NCBI RefSeq assembly: GCF_902497995.1
Contig: NZ_CABVII010000015.1
Location: 62,001 to 126,000 of the forward strand
DNA: 64,000 nt
Origin: Pseudomonas fluorescens
Lineage (GTDB): Bacteria; Pseudomonadota; Gammaproteobacteria; Pseudomonadales; Pseudomonadaceae
Direction of reading: 5' to 3'
The translations under genes and the position numbers were made by a program. This document shows positions 8,056-15,888 of this stretch, one piece after another (within the stretch, counting starts at the first letter, position 1; each line of letters starts with the position of its first letter). The notes below the pieces were generated by a model, which saw only the letters and a program-made list of their open reading frames with translations, made no database searches and was not told the DNA's origin.

Positions 8056-9261
8056 TCAGGCTTCGCTCAAAGCCGGATTGCGCAGGCGGATGCGACGGTT
8101 CACGAATAACCCGCCACTGCTCAAGATGATGAAGCCGAAGGCCAGCGTCAGTTGCAGTTCGATGGGACTAAGGATAATCAGTGCGCTTATCAGACCACCG
8201 ACGATGAATATCAGCGTGTTGCCGACCGAAGCCGAGGTGCCGGCCATGTCCGGAAATATCTCCATCGCCTTGGAGGTGGCGACCGGGCGGGCGATGGTGG
8301 TTCCGGCTGTGCAGACAATCATCGGAATCAACACCGTCAGGACCGTCAGTCCCACCACGCTTGAGAGCACGAGCATCACCAACCCCGAATAGAAGATCAG
8401 GCTGAGACCCACGATGATTTGGCTGTTGGATGCGATCCGCCCCGTCAGGGCTCGAGCGACGATGCCTCCAATGATGTAGGCGGCACCATACAGCAGGAGT
8501 GTCAGGGAAAACTCGTAGGCCGAAAGCTGCAACTGCTCCATGAAGATCAGGGGCGAGATGACAATAAAGGAAAAGTGGCTGGCGAATGCGATCGCTGCAA
8601 TCAGCCAATAGCCGAGGAAACCCGCATCGCAACAAGCGCGTCGGTAGGACTGAAGAATACTTCGACGCTGGGTTGTTGCGGGGGGCTCGCTTTCAAGAAG
8701 GAAGCAGGCCCTCAGGAACACGGCAGCGGCAAGGGCAATAAAGACAATAAAGCTTGCGGGCCAGTCCAACGCCTGTTGCAACAGGGTGCCTGCCAGTGGC
8801 GAGACGGAAATGAAGATGCCGCTGGCGGTTATCATCAGAATCCGTAGCTTATCCCGTTCTATGCCGTCGAACAGGTCCTGGACCAGCGCCTGGGAGAGTA
8901 CGAAGCATCCGCAGCCAGCGGCCTGTATTACCCGAAACATCAGGAACCAGGCGTAGTCGGTTGAGAGCACGCAACCTATCGCACCTATCATCGAGACCGC
9001 TATTCCCACCAACAGCAGGCTTTTGCGCCCGATGACATCCGAGAGCGGCCCAACCAGTAGCTGGGAGAGTGCGACTCCGACGGCAAACAGACTGATGGAA
9101 AACGCGATGTCGCCTGGCGTAGTACGGAAGTGTTCGGCCAGCGCCGGGAACGATGGCAGTAGAACATCGAGAGGAAAAACCCCAAGCATCACCATAGTCA
9201 ACAATAAGGTGATCACGGAGCGGCGGTGTTTGACACTGGTTGCAGGTTTCCCTTCATCCAT
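8056..9261 (-). CDS. MFS drug/metabolite exporter, Bcr/CflA type, about 401 aa
   Basis: About twelve hydrophobic segments and the MFS motif A loop (LSQLLVGPLSDVIGRKSLLL) identify a proton-coupled exporter of the Bcr/CflA drug-resistance branch in the inner membrane. The ATG at 9261 is chosen because CAGGA lies seven bases upstream and it overlaps the stop of the diiron gene by eight bases; an in-frame ATG at 9276 has no clear ribosome-binding site. It is the last gene of the peptide-SagB-AurF-MFS operon, so it probably exports the product or gives self-resistance (inference). Confidence 0.85.
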   Translation of the reverse strand: MDEGKPATSVKHRRSVITLLLTMVMLGVFPLDVLLPSFPALAEHFRTTPGDIAFSISLFAVGVALSQLLVGPLSDVIGRKSLLLVGIAVSMIGAIGCVLSTDYAWFLMFRVIQAAGCGCFVLSQALVQDLFDGIERDKLRILMITASGIFISVSPLAGTLLQQALDWPASFIVFIALAAAVFLRACFLLESEPPATTQRRSILQSYRRACCDAGFLGYWLIAAIAFASHFSFIVISPLIFMEQLQLSAYEFSLTLLLYGAAYIIGGIVARALTGRIASNSQIIVGLSLIFYSGLVMLVLSSVVGLTVLTVLIPMIVCTAGTTIARPVATSKAMEIFPDMAGTSASVGNTLIFIVGGLISALIILSPIELQLTLAFGFIILSSGGLFVNRRIRLRNPALSEA

Positions 9262-10231
9262 CGACAAGTCCTGCATTGGTGAAGATCTGCTGATTGGAAG
9301 ACAGGTCGAAAAAGCCAGCCTTTTCCATTGCCTGAAGCGTCGCGCCTGCTCCCGATCGAGCGCGGTCAAGGCGGGCTTGCGGGCTGGTTAGGGCACAGAG
9401 AATTTCCGCGACGCAACTCTCCCTGAGTCCCACGCTGTCCAGACTTTCCTGCAACCATCTCTCATCGACCTCAAAGAAAATCAGGATGATCTCCATCAGT
9501 ATCTTTGCAGCGAAAGTGCGTTGGCTGCCATTTAAGGTCAGCCACAGATAATGGAAAACTTCGGAGAAATAACGACTGTGTCGAGCCTCGTCGGTGAGGT
9601 GGTCCCTGAGCATTTCCTGGACGCTTGACACCAGCCCGTTGCGGCAAACTTCAAGCAGTTCCTTGGCGATTATGGTCTCGGACACGAAGCCGAGAAGAAA
9701 CCATGTCAGCGCCTTATGCTTGTCTGGGGCGTGGTTGATCAGGACGTTCAGTCGGGTAATGCGGTGCGGCATTACGGGGCGTTGCGTCATGCCGTAGAGG
9801 TCGGCTATCTGCTCGGCGAGACTATTGGAAAACAGAGCGTGATAACCCTCGTCGGTATAGAGCTGAAGGGCGGCTGTTTTCATTCGCTGGGGAATGCACG
9901 TACCGAGTTCGTCATGGACGATGGTTTCCACGGAGCGGTTGACGATCCGATGTTCGAGTCGGGTGGTGTAATCGAGGAAATACACCAGATGATTGGCCGA
10001 TAGTCGATGGGCGGTCTCGCTGCCTGCTGCTTCGATCGCCGGGTGCTTCAGGTAGGGCAGGAAGGTAGGCGGGAACCAGTGTCGTGTTTCCAGTTGCCGC
10101 TCCAGATCTGACGGCAACTGATAGGTGTGCTCGCTGATTCGTACCGAGGCTCGGGTGTTCCAGTCGCCGAGGGTGAAGCGCTGGTCCCAGGCGTTGGGCT
10201 GGGACAGATCGTCTGTGCGGGGCTCGATCAT
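9254..10231 (-). CDS. AurF-like diiron oxygenase, 325 aa
   Basis: The helical protein carries diiron ligand motifs spaced as in the AurF/CmlI oxygenase family: LEHRIVNR, DEGYHALF (ExxH type), SETIIAKELL and DEARHSRYF (ExxH). Family members oxidise amines to N-hydroxy or nitro groups or hydroxylate carrier-bound or peptide substrates; the substrate here is unknown. The ATG at 10231 overlaps the SagB stop as ATGA, and the upstream GAGG fits; a longer frame to 10276 would overlap more without benefit. Tight coupling to a SagB dehydrogenase and a tiny peptide gene points to peptide modification (inference). Confidence 0.8.
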   Translation of the reverse strand: MIEPRTDDLSQPNAWDQRFTLGDWNTRASVRISEHTYQLPSDLERQLETRHWFPPTFLPYLKHPAIEAAGSETAHRLSANHLVYFLDYTTRLEHRIVNRSVETIVHDELGTCIPQRMKTAALQLYTDEGYHALFSNSLAEQIADLYGMTQRPVMPHRITRLNVLINHAPDKHKALTWFLLGFVSETIIAKELLEVCRNGLVSSVQEMLRDHLTDEARHSRYFSEVFHYLWLTLNGSQRTFAAKILMEIILIFFEVDERWLQESLDSVGLRESCVAEILCALTSPQARLDRARSGAGATLQAMEKAGFFDLSSNQQIFTNAGLVDG

Positions 10232-11307
10232 TGTTGTGAGCCTCGGCTGCTCAACAGCGCTTTCAACTCCTTGCACATCACTTGTCCATCACTCTGGCCG
10301 CAGCCAACAAAAAACAACGGTTGTTCGGCACTGTCCTCAATCCCCAGTAACCTCTCGACCTGATCGTCCGTCAATGCACCGGTCAGCCAGGTGCTTAATC
10401 CAAGTGCGGTGGCCACCAGTTGGAAGGTCTGGGAAATGTGGCCTGTCTCGACGTAAGCCATTCTGTACGCCCGCGAGTGTTCATATTTCCACCACAATTT
10501 GTCGAAGCGAGCGGTGATGAAAAGTCCAACGGGCAGGTTGTTGATGAAGTGCTGCCCACACAACAACTGCCCCAAGGACGCATCAGACACCGGGTTGACG
10601 AAGCTCAACGCATGTTCGGTGGGGTGGTAGGCGTAGAACCCAGGATTTAGTCCGCTGACGTTTTGAACATGTAGAAAACCCTCGCAGGCATTCAATCCAC
10701 CTCCGGATGGGCTACTACGTCGGGCGCCGAGACCTTCGGCAATGGTGTCGTCGATATCGTTTTCGCGTTCACGCAAATAGCCAAGTGACAAATATAGGAG
10801 GGTGCTCACATCGTCGAGGGAAACCCCTTCACCCGTGAAGGTGCGACAGGTCTTTCGCTCAATCAACGTCTTTACAAGAGCGTTTACTGGCAGGCAGGAA
10901 GGTTGAGGCAGGAAGATCCACTCGCTTGTCGGACGCCCGGTGAGTCTGGCTCCTGGGGCAGGCGTGGCCAATACATCGGCGCAATGTTTGAGGTAGTGCC
11001 TCGACCATTCAGTAACATCTTGGGGGATATATTCACAAGGGATGTTCTTGGTGCCAATATGAAATATCTTTGATAGTTCATCCCAGCCCCATTCAATAGT
11101 GCCTTGTGTTGATGTCGTTAGTATTTCTGCGCTCAAAAGTTGAATGTCTATCGTGTTGTTGTCGTCAAACTTTTCTGGGTCTTCGATAAGATGGGCGAGA
11201 CGGGTCGAGTATTCTAGATTTAGTTCAAATTGCTTATGGTTTTTGTAATCCCAGACTATTTGGCCTGGCGTGCAAGGAAGTATGAATATATAAGGGTTTA
11301 TTTGCAT
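10228..11307 (-). CDS. SagB-type flavin-dependent dehydrogenase, 359 aa
   Basis: Residues about 135-350 are a nitroreductase-fold domain of the SagB/ThcOx type: ERKTCRTFTGEG (flavin phosphate contact), RRSSPSGGGLNACE, then YRMAYVETGHISQTFQLVATALGLSTWL and PLFFVGCG. The N-terminal 130 residues are less conserved and may bind the substrate. SagB enzymes oxidise azolines to azoles in modified peptides such as streptolysin S (family knowledge). No YcaO cyclodehydratase lies nearby, so the substrate is open. The ATG at 11307 is preferred; a TTG at 11316 is in frame. It follows the peptide gene and its hairpin and is translationally coupled to the diiron gene. Confidence 0.8.
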   Translation of the reverse strand: MQINPYIFILPCTPGQIVWDYKNHKQFELNLEYSTRLAHLIEDPEKFDDNNTIDIQLLSAEILTTSTQGTIEWGWDELSKIFHIGTKNIPCEYIPQDVTEWSRHYLKHCADVLATPAPGARLTGRPTSEWIFLPQPSCLPVNALVKTLIERKTCRTFTGEGVSLDDVSTLLYLSLGYLRERENDIDDTIAEGLGARRSSPSGGGLNACEGFLHVQNVSGLNPGFYAYHPTEHALSFVNPVSDASLGQLLCGQHFINNLPVGLFITARFDKLWWKYEHSRAYRMAYVETGHISQTFQLVATALGLSTWLTGALTDDQVERLLGIEDSAEQPLFFVGCGQSDGQVMCKELKALLSSRGSQQ

Positions 11308-11330
11308 GATTGGCAATCCACTCTGGCCTT

Positions 11331-11366
11331 CTATAGAAAACGCTGGGTAGCCGGCACTCCCCAGCG
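11331..11366 (-). terminator. Attenuator-like hairpin between the peptide gene and the SagB gene
   Basis: Read on the minus strand, CGCTGGG (11360-11366) pairs perfectly with CCCAGCG (11341-11347) around a 12-base loop and is followed by TTTTCT. It begins 10 bases after the peptide stop codon. Such partial terminators often make a precursor peptide more abundant than its enzymes. Confidence 0.55.
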
Positions 11367-11376
11367 CCTCATTTAC

Positions 11377-11448
11377 TCAACAGGCCTTAGGGGCAACCAG
11401 AAAAGCCAGGTTGGCGATGGTGGTAACTTCCAGAGTAATTGCTTTCAT
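11377..11448 (-). CDS. 23-codon precursor-like peptide ending in Cys
   Basis: The frame reads MKAITLEV at its start and APKAC before a TGA stop. AAGGAG lies eight bases before the ATG, the best ribosome-binding site in this operon, and a good promoter lies about 50 bases upstream. The peptide is hydrophobic in the middle (ANLAFLV) with a single C-terminal cysteine. It is followed by a terminator-like hairpin and then SagB-type, AurF-type and MFS genes. The arrangement fits a ribosomally made, modified peptide (inference). The alternative is a regulatory leader peptide, although no run of one amino acid's codons is present. No known precursor family was recognised. Confidence 0.55.
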   Translation of the reverse strand: MKAITLEVTTIANLAFLVAPKAC

Positions 11449-11500
11449 TTTTTGAACTCCTTGTAGTTTTAAGTAAATGCCACTTCGTAGTGACAATTCA

Positions 11501-11528
11501 ATCATAGATATTAATTGATACTTTTCAA
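11501..11528 (-). promoter_or_regulatory. Candidate promoter of the peptide operon
   Basis: On the minus strand TTGAAA (11523-11528) and TATGAT (11501-11506) are 16 bases apart, in an AT-rich stretch about 50 bases before the peptide ATG. Both boxes match consensus at five of six positions or close to it. Confidence 0.5.
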
Positions 11529-11559
11529 GGAAATATCAGGTAAGAATTTTCTGGTTGTT

Positions 11560-11609
11560 TTGTCGGAGTAATCCTACGCTGCAAAAATTTTGTAAGTTTT
11601 TTCCGACAA
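11560..11609. promoter_or_regulatory. Inverted repeat upstream of the peptide operon promoter
   Basis: TTGTCGGA (11560-11567) and TCCGACAA (11602-11609) are perfect eight-base inverted copies 34 bases apart, just upstream of the candidate promoter. They could be two half-sites for a regulator. No regulator gene is adjacent. Confidence 0.35.
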
Positions 11610-11715
11610 GACTTCAATAATTATGGACGAGCGTCTCACCAGGATTGGCGATTTAGGATAGGGGGAAGTAAAAGTAAGAAGGGGAGCCGATTAGCCCCCT
11701 ATCAAATCGGTGTTG

Positions 11716-12912
11716 TTAGCTGTTTGGCAGCAACCGGCAGGTGATGCTCTTGATGTAACGGGTCTCGGCAATCGCCGGATGCACCGGATGATCCGGCCCC
11801 TGGCCGCCGCGTTCCAGCATCTGGATGTTGCGGTCCAGGTGACGGGCGCTGGTCAGCAGGATGTTCTGCAGATCGTCTTCCGGCAGGTGCATCGAGCACG
11901 AAGCGCTGATCAGGATCCCGTCCTTGCTGAGCAGGCGCATGGCTTGCTCGTTCAGGCGGCGGTAGGCGCCTTCGCCGTTCTTCATGTCTTTCTTGCGTTT
12001 GATGAACGCCGGTGGGTCGGCGACGATCACGTCGAAGCGTTCTTCGCTGGCTTTCAGTTCTTTCAGGGCTTCGAACACGTCGCCTTCGATGCAGGTCATT
12101 TTCTCGGCGAAGCCGTTCAGCGCGGCGTTGCGCTCGACGCCGTCGAGGGCGAAGGCCGAAGCGTCGACGCAGAACACTTCACTGGCGCCGAACGCGGCCG
12201 CTTGCACGCCCCAGCCGCCGATGTAGCTGTACAGGTCCAGCACGCGCTTGCCTTTGGCATAGGGTGCCAGGCGTGCGCGGTTCATGCGGTGGTCGTAGAA
12301 CCAGCCGGTTTTCTGGCCCTGGATGACGGGCGCTTCGAATTTCACGCCGTTCTCTTCCAGCGCGACCCACTCCGGCACCAGGCCGAACACGGTTTCGACG
12401 TAGCGGTTGAGACCTTCGGCATCGCGCGCGGCAGAATCGTTCTTGAACAGAATGCCGCTTGGCTTGATGACTTGGGTCAGCGCCGCGATCACGTCTTCTT
12501 TATGGGCTTCCATGGTCGCCGAGGCGATCTGTACCACCAGAATGTCGCCGAAACGGTCGACCACCAGGCCTGGCAGCAAGTCGGAATCGCCGTAGACCAG
12601 GCGGTAGAACGGCTTGTCGAACAGGCGCTCGCGCAGGGACAGGGCCACATTCAGGCGGTGCACCAGCAGCGATTTGTCCAGCGGCACCTTGATGTCGCGC
12701 GACAGCAGGCGGGCGCAGATCAGGTTGTTCGGGCTCATGGCGACGATGCCCAGCGGCTTGCCGCCGGCGGCTTCGAGGATCGCCTGATCACCGGGCTTGA
12801 AACCGTGCAATGGGGTGGCGGCGACATCGATTTCGTTGCTGTAGACCCACAGGTGGCCGTTTCGCAGGCGACGGTCGGCGTTGGCTTTGAGGCGCAGGCT
12901 AGGCAGGGACAT
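11716..12912 (-). CDS. rlmI: Class I SAM-dependent 23S rRNA methyltransferase (RlmI type), 398 aa
   Basis: The N-terminal PUA-like domain (about residues 1-90, SLPSLRLKANADRRLRNGHLWVYSNEI) precedes a Rossmann methyltransferase domain with VLDLYSYIGGWG (SAM loop) and the IVADPPAF catalytic motif, then SCSMHL. RlmI makes m5C1962 in 23S rRNA. The ATG at 12912 has GGAG eight bases upstream and gives the family length; the frame continues 44 codons further into REP sequence, which is not coding. Monocistronic by position, with a REP pair upstream. Confidence 0.9.
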   Translation of the reverse strand: MSLPSLRLKANADRRLRNGHLWVYSNEIDVAATPLHGFKPGDQAILEAAGGKPLGIVAMSPNNLICARLLSRDIKVPLDKSLLVHRLNVALSLRERLFDKPFYRLVYGDSDLLPGLVVDRFGDILVVQIASATMEAHKEDVIAALTQVIKPSGILFKNDSAARDAEGLNRYVETVFGLVPEWVALEENGVKFEAPVIQGQKTGWFYDHRMNRARLAPYAKGKRVLDLYSYIGGWGVQAAAFGASEVFCVDASAFALDGVERNAALNGFAEKMTCIEGDVFEALKELKASEERFDVIVADPPAFIKRKKDMKNGEGAYRRLNEQAMRLLSKDGILISASCSMHLPEDDLQNILLTSARHLDRNIQMLERGGQGPDHPVHPAIAETRYIKSITCRLLPNS

Positions 12913-12996
12913 GACGTCGCTCCGGAAAAAAGAGCGGGAGTATAGCGTGTTGCGGCTGGTGACGGGCTTGGTGGGCGATGAAACGCTGATGACGCC

Positions 12997-13098
12997 CTTC
13001 GCGGGCAAGCCTCGCTCCCACGGTGGGATCTGCGTCGCACACACACAATCATGTGTTCATTGCAGATCCGCTGTAGGAGCGAGGCTTGCCCGCGAAAG
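12997..13098. repeat. REP pair (GTAGGAGCGAGG type), inverted
   Basis: Two inverted copies of the GAGGCTTGCCCGCGAA element with about 50 bases between them; they separate rlmI from the HDOD remnant. Confidence 0.85.
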
Positions 13099-13236
13099 CG
13101 ATCTCGAATGTCACGCCGTCAGCGCATCAATCAACCGACGATCAAACGCAGCAATATCAACAGCGATTTTCCCGCCGCTGTGTCGGCTCCAACTTCATAA
13201 AGGTTAGAATTGCCGCCTGACCCTGAGTGCGTATTT

Positions 13237-13443
13237 ATGTTCCAAGAGCTGACCACCGAACAGATCCGACAGTCCCTGCAAGGCATCAGCGTGCCGACCC
13301 AACCGCAGATCATGGTGGATTTGCAGATGGAGCAGTACATGCCGGACCCTGATCTGGAAGTGATCGCCAAGTTGATCTCCCAAGACCCGGGCCTCTCTGG
13401 CTCACCGCTGAGCGACAGCCTGATTCGAGAGCCCCATGCCTGA
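13237..13443 (+). pseudogene. HDOD-domain gene remnant with internal deletion
   Basis: The first 54 codons (MFQELTTEQIRQSLQ to KLISQDPGLSG) match the start of an HDOD-domain signalling protein, a family normally about 270 residues or more that lies next to mutM in pseudomonads (from memory). The HDOD body should continue after the QDPGLSG motif, but the frame jumps to SPLSDSLIREPHA and stops, overlapping the mutM start by eight bases. The simplest reading is an in-frame deletion that kept both gene ends. A functional short protein is unlikely because the HDOD core is missing. Confidence 0.7.
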
Positions 13444-14248
13444 ACTGCCGGAAGTCGAAACCACCCGCCGCGGGATTGCGCCGCACCTTGAAGGCCAGCG
13501 CGTCAGTCGGGTCATCGTGCGGGAGCGCCGTCTGCGCTGGCCGATCCCCGAAGACCTCGATGTGCGGCTGTCCGGCCAGCGCATCGTGTTGGTGGAACGG
13601 CGGGCCAAGTACCTGCTGATCAATGCCGAAGTCGGCACACTCATCAGTCATTTGGGGATGTCGGGAAATTTGCGTCTGGTGGAGGTCGGCATGCCAGCCG
13701 CCAAGCATGAGCATGTGGACATCGAGCTGGAATCGGGGCTAGCCCTGCGCTATACCGACCCGCGCCGGTTTGGTGCGATGCTCTGGAGTCTCGATCCGCT
13801 CAATCACCCATTGCTGATTCACCTGGGGCCGGAGCCGTTGACCGACCTGTTCGACGGCGAGCGCTTGTTTCAGCTGTCGCGTGCACGCTCCATGGCGGTC
13901 AAACCGTTCATCATGGACAACGCGGTCGTGGTCGGTGTCGGCAATATCTATGCAACCGAAGCGCTATTCGCTGCCGGTATTGATCCGCGCCGGGAGGCGA
14001 GGAGCATTTCCCGGGCTCGCTATCTGAAATTGGCGATAGAAATCAAACGCATCCTTGCTCACGCCATCGAGCGCGGCGGCACCACCTTGCGCGACTTTAT
14101 CGGCGGTGACGGTCAACCCGGTTACTTCCAGCAGGAATTGTTCGTTTACGGCCGCGGTAATGAGCATTGTAAGATCTGCGCAACGCAATTGCGGGAAGTA
14201 AAACTCGGGCAGCGTGCCAGCGTGTTTTGCCCGCGTTGTCAAAGCTGA
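13436..14248 (+). CDS. mutM: Formamidopyrimidine-DNA glycosylase
   Basis: The 270-residue protein starts MPELPEVETTRRG, with the catalytic Pro2 and Glu3, has the conserved lysine in RRAKYLL, the void-filling and helix-two-turn-helix region with QELFVYGR, and ends in the zinc finger CKIC..CPRC. It removes 8-oxoguanine and formamidopyrimidine lesions with an AP-lyase step. The start is fixed by the N-terminal proline requirement. It overlaps the HDOD remnant by eight bases, so it was probably co-transcribed with the ancestral gene. Confidence 0.97.
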   Translation: MPELPEVETTRRGIAPHLEGQRVSRVIVRERRLRWPIPEDLDVRLSGQRIVLVERRAKYLLINAEVGTLISHLGMSGNLRLVEVGMPAAKHEHVDIELESGLALRYTDPRRFGAMLWSLDPLNHPLLIHLGPEPLTDLFDGERLFQLSRARSMAVKPFIMDNAVVVGVGNIYATEALFAAGIDPRREARSISRARYLKLAIEIKRILAHAIERGGTTLRDFIGGDGQPGYFQQELFVYGRGNEHCKICATQLREVKLGQRASVFCPRCQS

Positions 14249-14301
14249 CAGGCCCTTGGGGCTATAGTCGGTGCTCACTGCCTAGCCCGAAGGACCGTGC
14301 C

Positions 14302-14625
14302 ATGAACCTGTTTCGAGCCCTTGTCGTCGTTTTACTACTGAGTGTCGGTACGCCCGTGCTGGCGGCGAGCACGGGTAGCGGCGACCCGCTTTACACCATC
14401 CAGAATCCCCCCGCGTACGCCATGATCGGCGATTTGCTGATTGCCCGACCCTTGCTGGTCGTGGCGACGGTGATCGGTGCCGGGGTGTTTGTGGTGTCGT
14501 TGCCGTTCACCGTGCTGGGTGGCGGCGTGGGCGATGCAGGGCAGGCGTTGGTGGTCGACCCCGCGAAAGCGGCGTTTGTGCGGTGCCTGGGGTGTGTCGG
14601 GGAGGGGTTTGAGCAGCGGGAGTGA
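14302..14625 (+). CDS. Small secreted/membrane protein, 107 aa
   Basis: An N-terminal hydrophobic segment ending in VLAAS (signal-peptide-like, about residues 1-22) is followed by a second strongly hydrophobic segment at about 46-70 (LLVVATVIGAGVFVVSLPFTVLGGG) and a short Cys-containing tail (FVRCLGCVGEGF). The family is a conserved pseudomonad hypothetical seen after mutM, sometimes labelled multidrug transporter without evidence. AAGGACC sits eight bases before the ATG. Function unknown. Confidence 0.7.
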   Translation: MNLFRALVVVLLLSVGTPVLAASTGSGDPLYTIQNPPAYAMIGDLLIARPLLVVATVIGAGVFVVSLPFTVLGGGVGDAGQALVVDPAKAAFVRCLGCVGEGFEQRE

Positions 14626-14654
14626 GTCAGTTAGATATTCGGAGTGGCTGATGG

Positions 14655-14757
14655 CCTCTTCGCGAGCAAGCCCGCTCCCACATTAGATCTGCTGTGTTTA
14701 CATCACCTGATGAACAACACAGATGCAATGTGGGAGCGGGCTTGCTCGCGAAGAGGC
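14655..14757. repeat. REP pair (GTGGGAGCGGGC type), inverted
   Basis: Two inverted copies of GTGGGAGCGGGCTTGCTCG around a roughly 55-base spacer, between the small membrane protein gene and fdx (convergent genes). Confidence 0.9.
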
Positions 14758-14785
14758 CCGCATAAACGCTACAAAAACCTCAGGC

Positions 14786-15037
14786 TCACGCCTTGCCGGT
14801 AATCTTGCGGTACTTCTCCATCAACTGCTCTTCAGTCTCCGGATGCGCTTCGTCCAGCGGAATGCAATCCACCGGGCAAACCTGCTGGCACTGAGGTTCG
14901 TCATAGTGGCCGACGCACTGTGTGCACAGGTTTGGGTCGATCACGTAGATCTCTTCGCCCTGGGAGATGGCGGCGTTCGGGCACTCGGGTTCGCAGACGT
15001 CGCAGTTGATGCAATCGTCGGTGATGATCAGGGACAT
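14786..15037 (-). CDS. fdx: 2[4Fe-4S] ferredoxin, 83 aa
   Basis: Two cluster-binding motifs are present: CINCDVCEPECP (residues 9-20) and CTQCVGHYDEPQCQQVCPVDC (38-58), with the extended spacing and the C-terminal tail of the Alvin-type bacterial ferredoxins. It is a low-potential electron carrier in the cytosol. It lies downstream of coaD on the same strand, separated by a degenerate REP-like pair. Confidence 0.95.
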   Translation of the reverse strand: MSLIITDDCINCDVCEPECPNAAISQGEEIYVIDPNLCTQCVGHYDEPQCQQVCPVDCIPLDEAHPETEEQLMEKYRKITGKA

Positions 15038-15106
15038 GCTAACTCCAGCCAGGGCGGAATACCCGGGCGCGATAAATCAATGCGCACAATTGTGCCGCAT
15101 TAACGC

Positions 15107-15203
15107 TGTAGGAGCCAGCTTGTTGCGGGCGGCGTTCCGACGAAAGCGGTGTTTCAGGTACACCGCGTCGCATAGATCGCCAGCAAGCCGGCTCCTGCAT
15201 TCG
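15107..15203. repeat. Divergent REP pair (GTAGGAGCCAGC type)
   Basis: TGTAGGAGCCAGCTTG and CAAGCCGGCTCCTGCA are inverted with a spacer of about 65 bases, between coaD and fdx. Confidence 0.7.
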
Positions 15204-15206
15204 GTA

Positions 15207-15686
15207 TTACTTCTTGAAGCGTTCGGCCAGCGCGTCCGCCACCGTCGGGTGGACGAATTTGTTGATATCACCGCCCAAGGCTGCGATTTCACGCACCAGT
15301 GTCGAGGAAATATACGAATAACGCTCGGACGGGGTCAGAAACATACTTTCCACATCCGGTGCCAGCTGGCGGTTCATGTTGGCCAGCTGGAACTCGTATT
15401 CGAAGTCCGAGACCGCTCGCAAGCCACGCAGGAACACGTTGGCGTTCTTCTCTTTGGCGAAATGCGCCAGCAACGACGAGAAGCCGACGACTTCTACGTT
15501 GGGCAAATGTTTAGTGACCTCGCGGGCCATCGCTACACGCTGTTCCAGAGGAAACAACGGGTTTTTCTTCGGGCTGGCGGCAACGGCGATGATCACATGA
15601 TCGAACAGGCGCGCAGCGCGTTCGACCAGATCGCCATGGCCCTTGGTTATAGGGTCGAAGGTACCTGGGTACAACACTCGGTTCAT
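15207..15686 (-). CDS. coaD: Phosphopantetheine adenylyltransferase
   Basis: The 159-residue protein begins MNRVLYPGTFDPITKGHGDLV, carrying the TxGH nucleotidyl-transfer motif, and has the SSTLVREIA signature near residue 130. It catalyses the penultimate step of coenzyme A synthesis, 4'-phosphopantetheine plus ATP to dephospho-CoA. Length and motifs are standard. Confidence 0.97.
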   Translation of the reverse strand: MNRVLYPGTFDPITKGHGDLVERAARLFDHVIIAVAASPKKNPLFPLEQRVAMAREVTKHLPNVEVVGFSSLLAHFAKEKNANVFLRGLRAVSDFEYEFQLANMNRQLAPDVESMFLTPSERYSYISSTLVREIAALGGDINKFVHPTVADALAERFKK

Positions 15687-15888
15687 CGCGTCGTCCTGGC
15701 GAGAGTCCGTTGGGGAGTCGGATGGTATCGCAGCCTTCCCGGTCGGCCAAGTCGCCTGTTGGGTAAGAAAGCACTATAGGATCGCAATATTCTCCCTTTT
15801 CATCGGATTTTCAAACGTTCGGCCGTGGCAGCGCAGGTGCAGCAGACGGATTGAGGCTCATTATTGTGATTGCCGACGGTGATGATCG

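Noticed and set aside
11678..11700. GGGGGCTAATCGGCTCCCC as a terminator after rlmI
   Set aside because: Only four to five pairs form and the following bases are not a clean T-tract; left unlisted as a feature.
12912..13044. 44-codon N-terminal extension of the RlmI protein
   Set aside because: The extension reads through REP sequence, and the internal ATG at 12912 has GGAG at the right distance and gives the family length.
14655..14757. REP pairs as CRISPR repeats or terminators
   Set aside because: They occur as inverted pairs with unrelated spacers at scattered sites, match the known fluorescent-pseudomonad REP consensus, and lack T-tracts.
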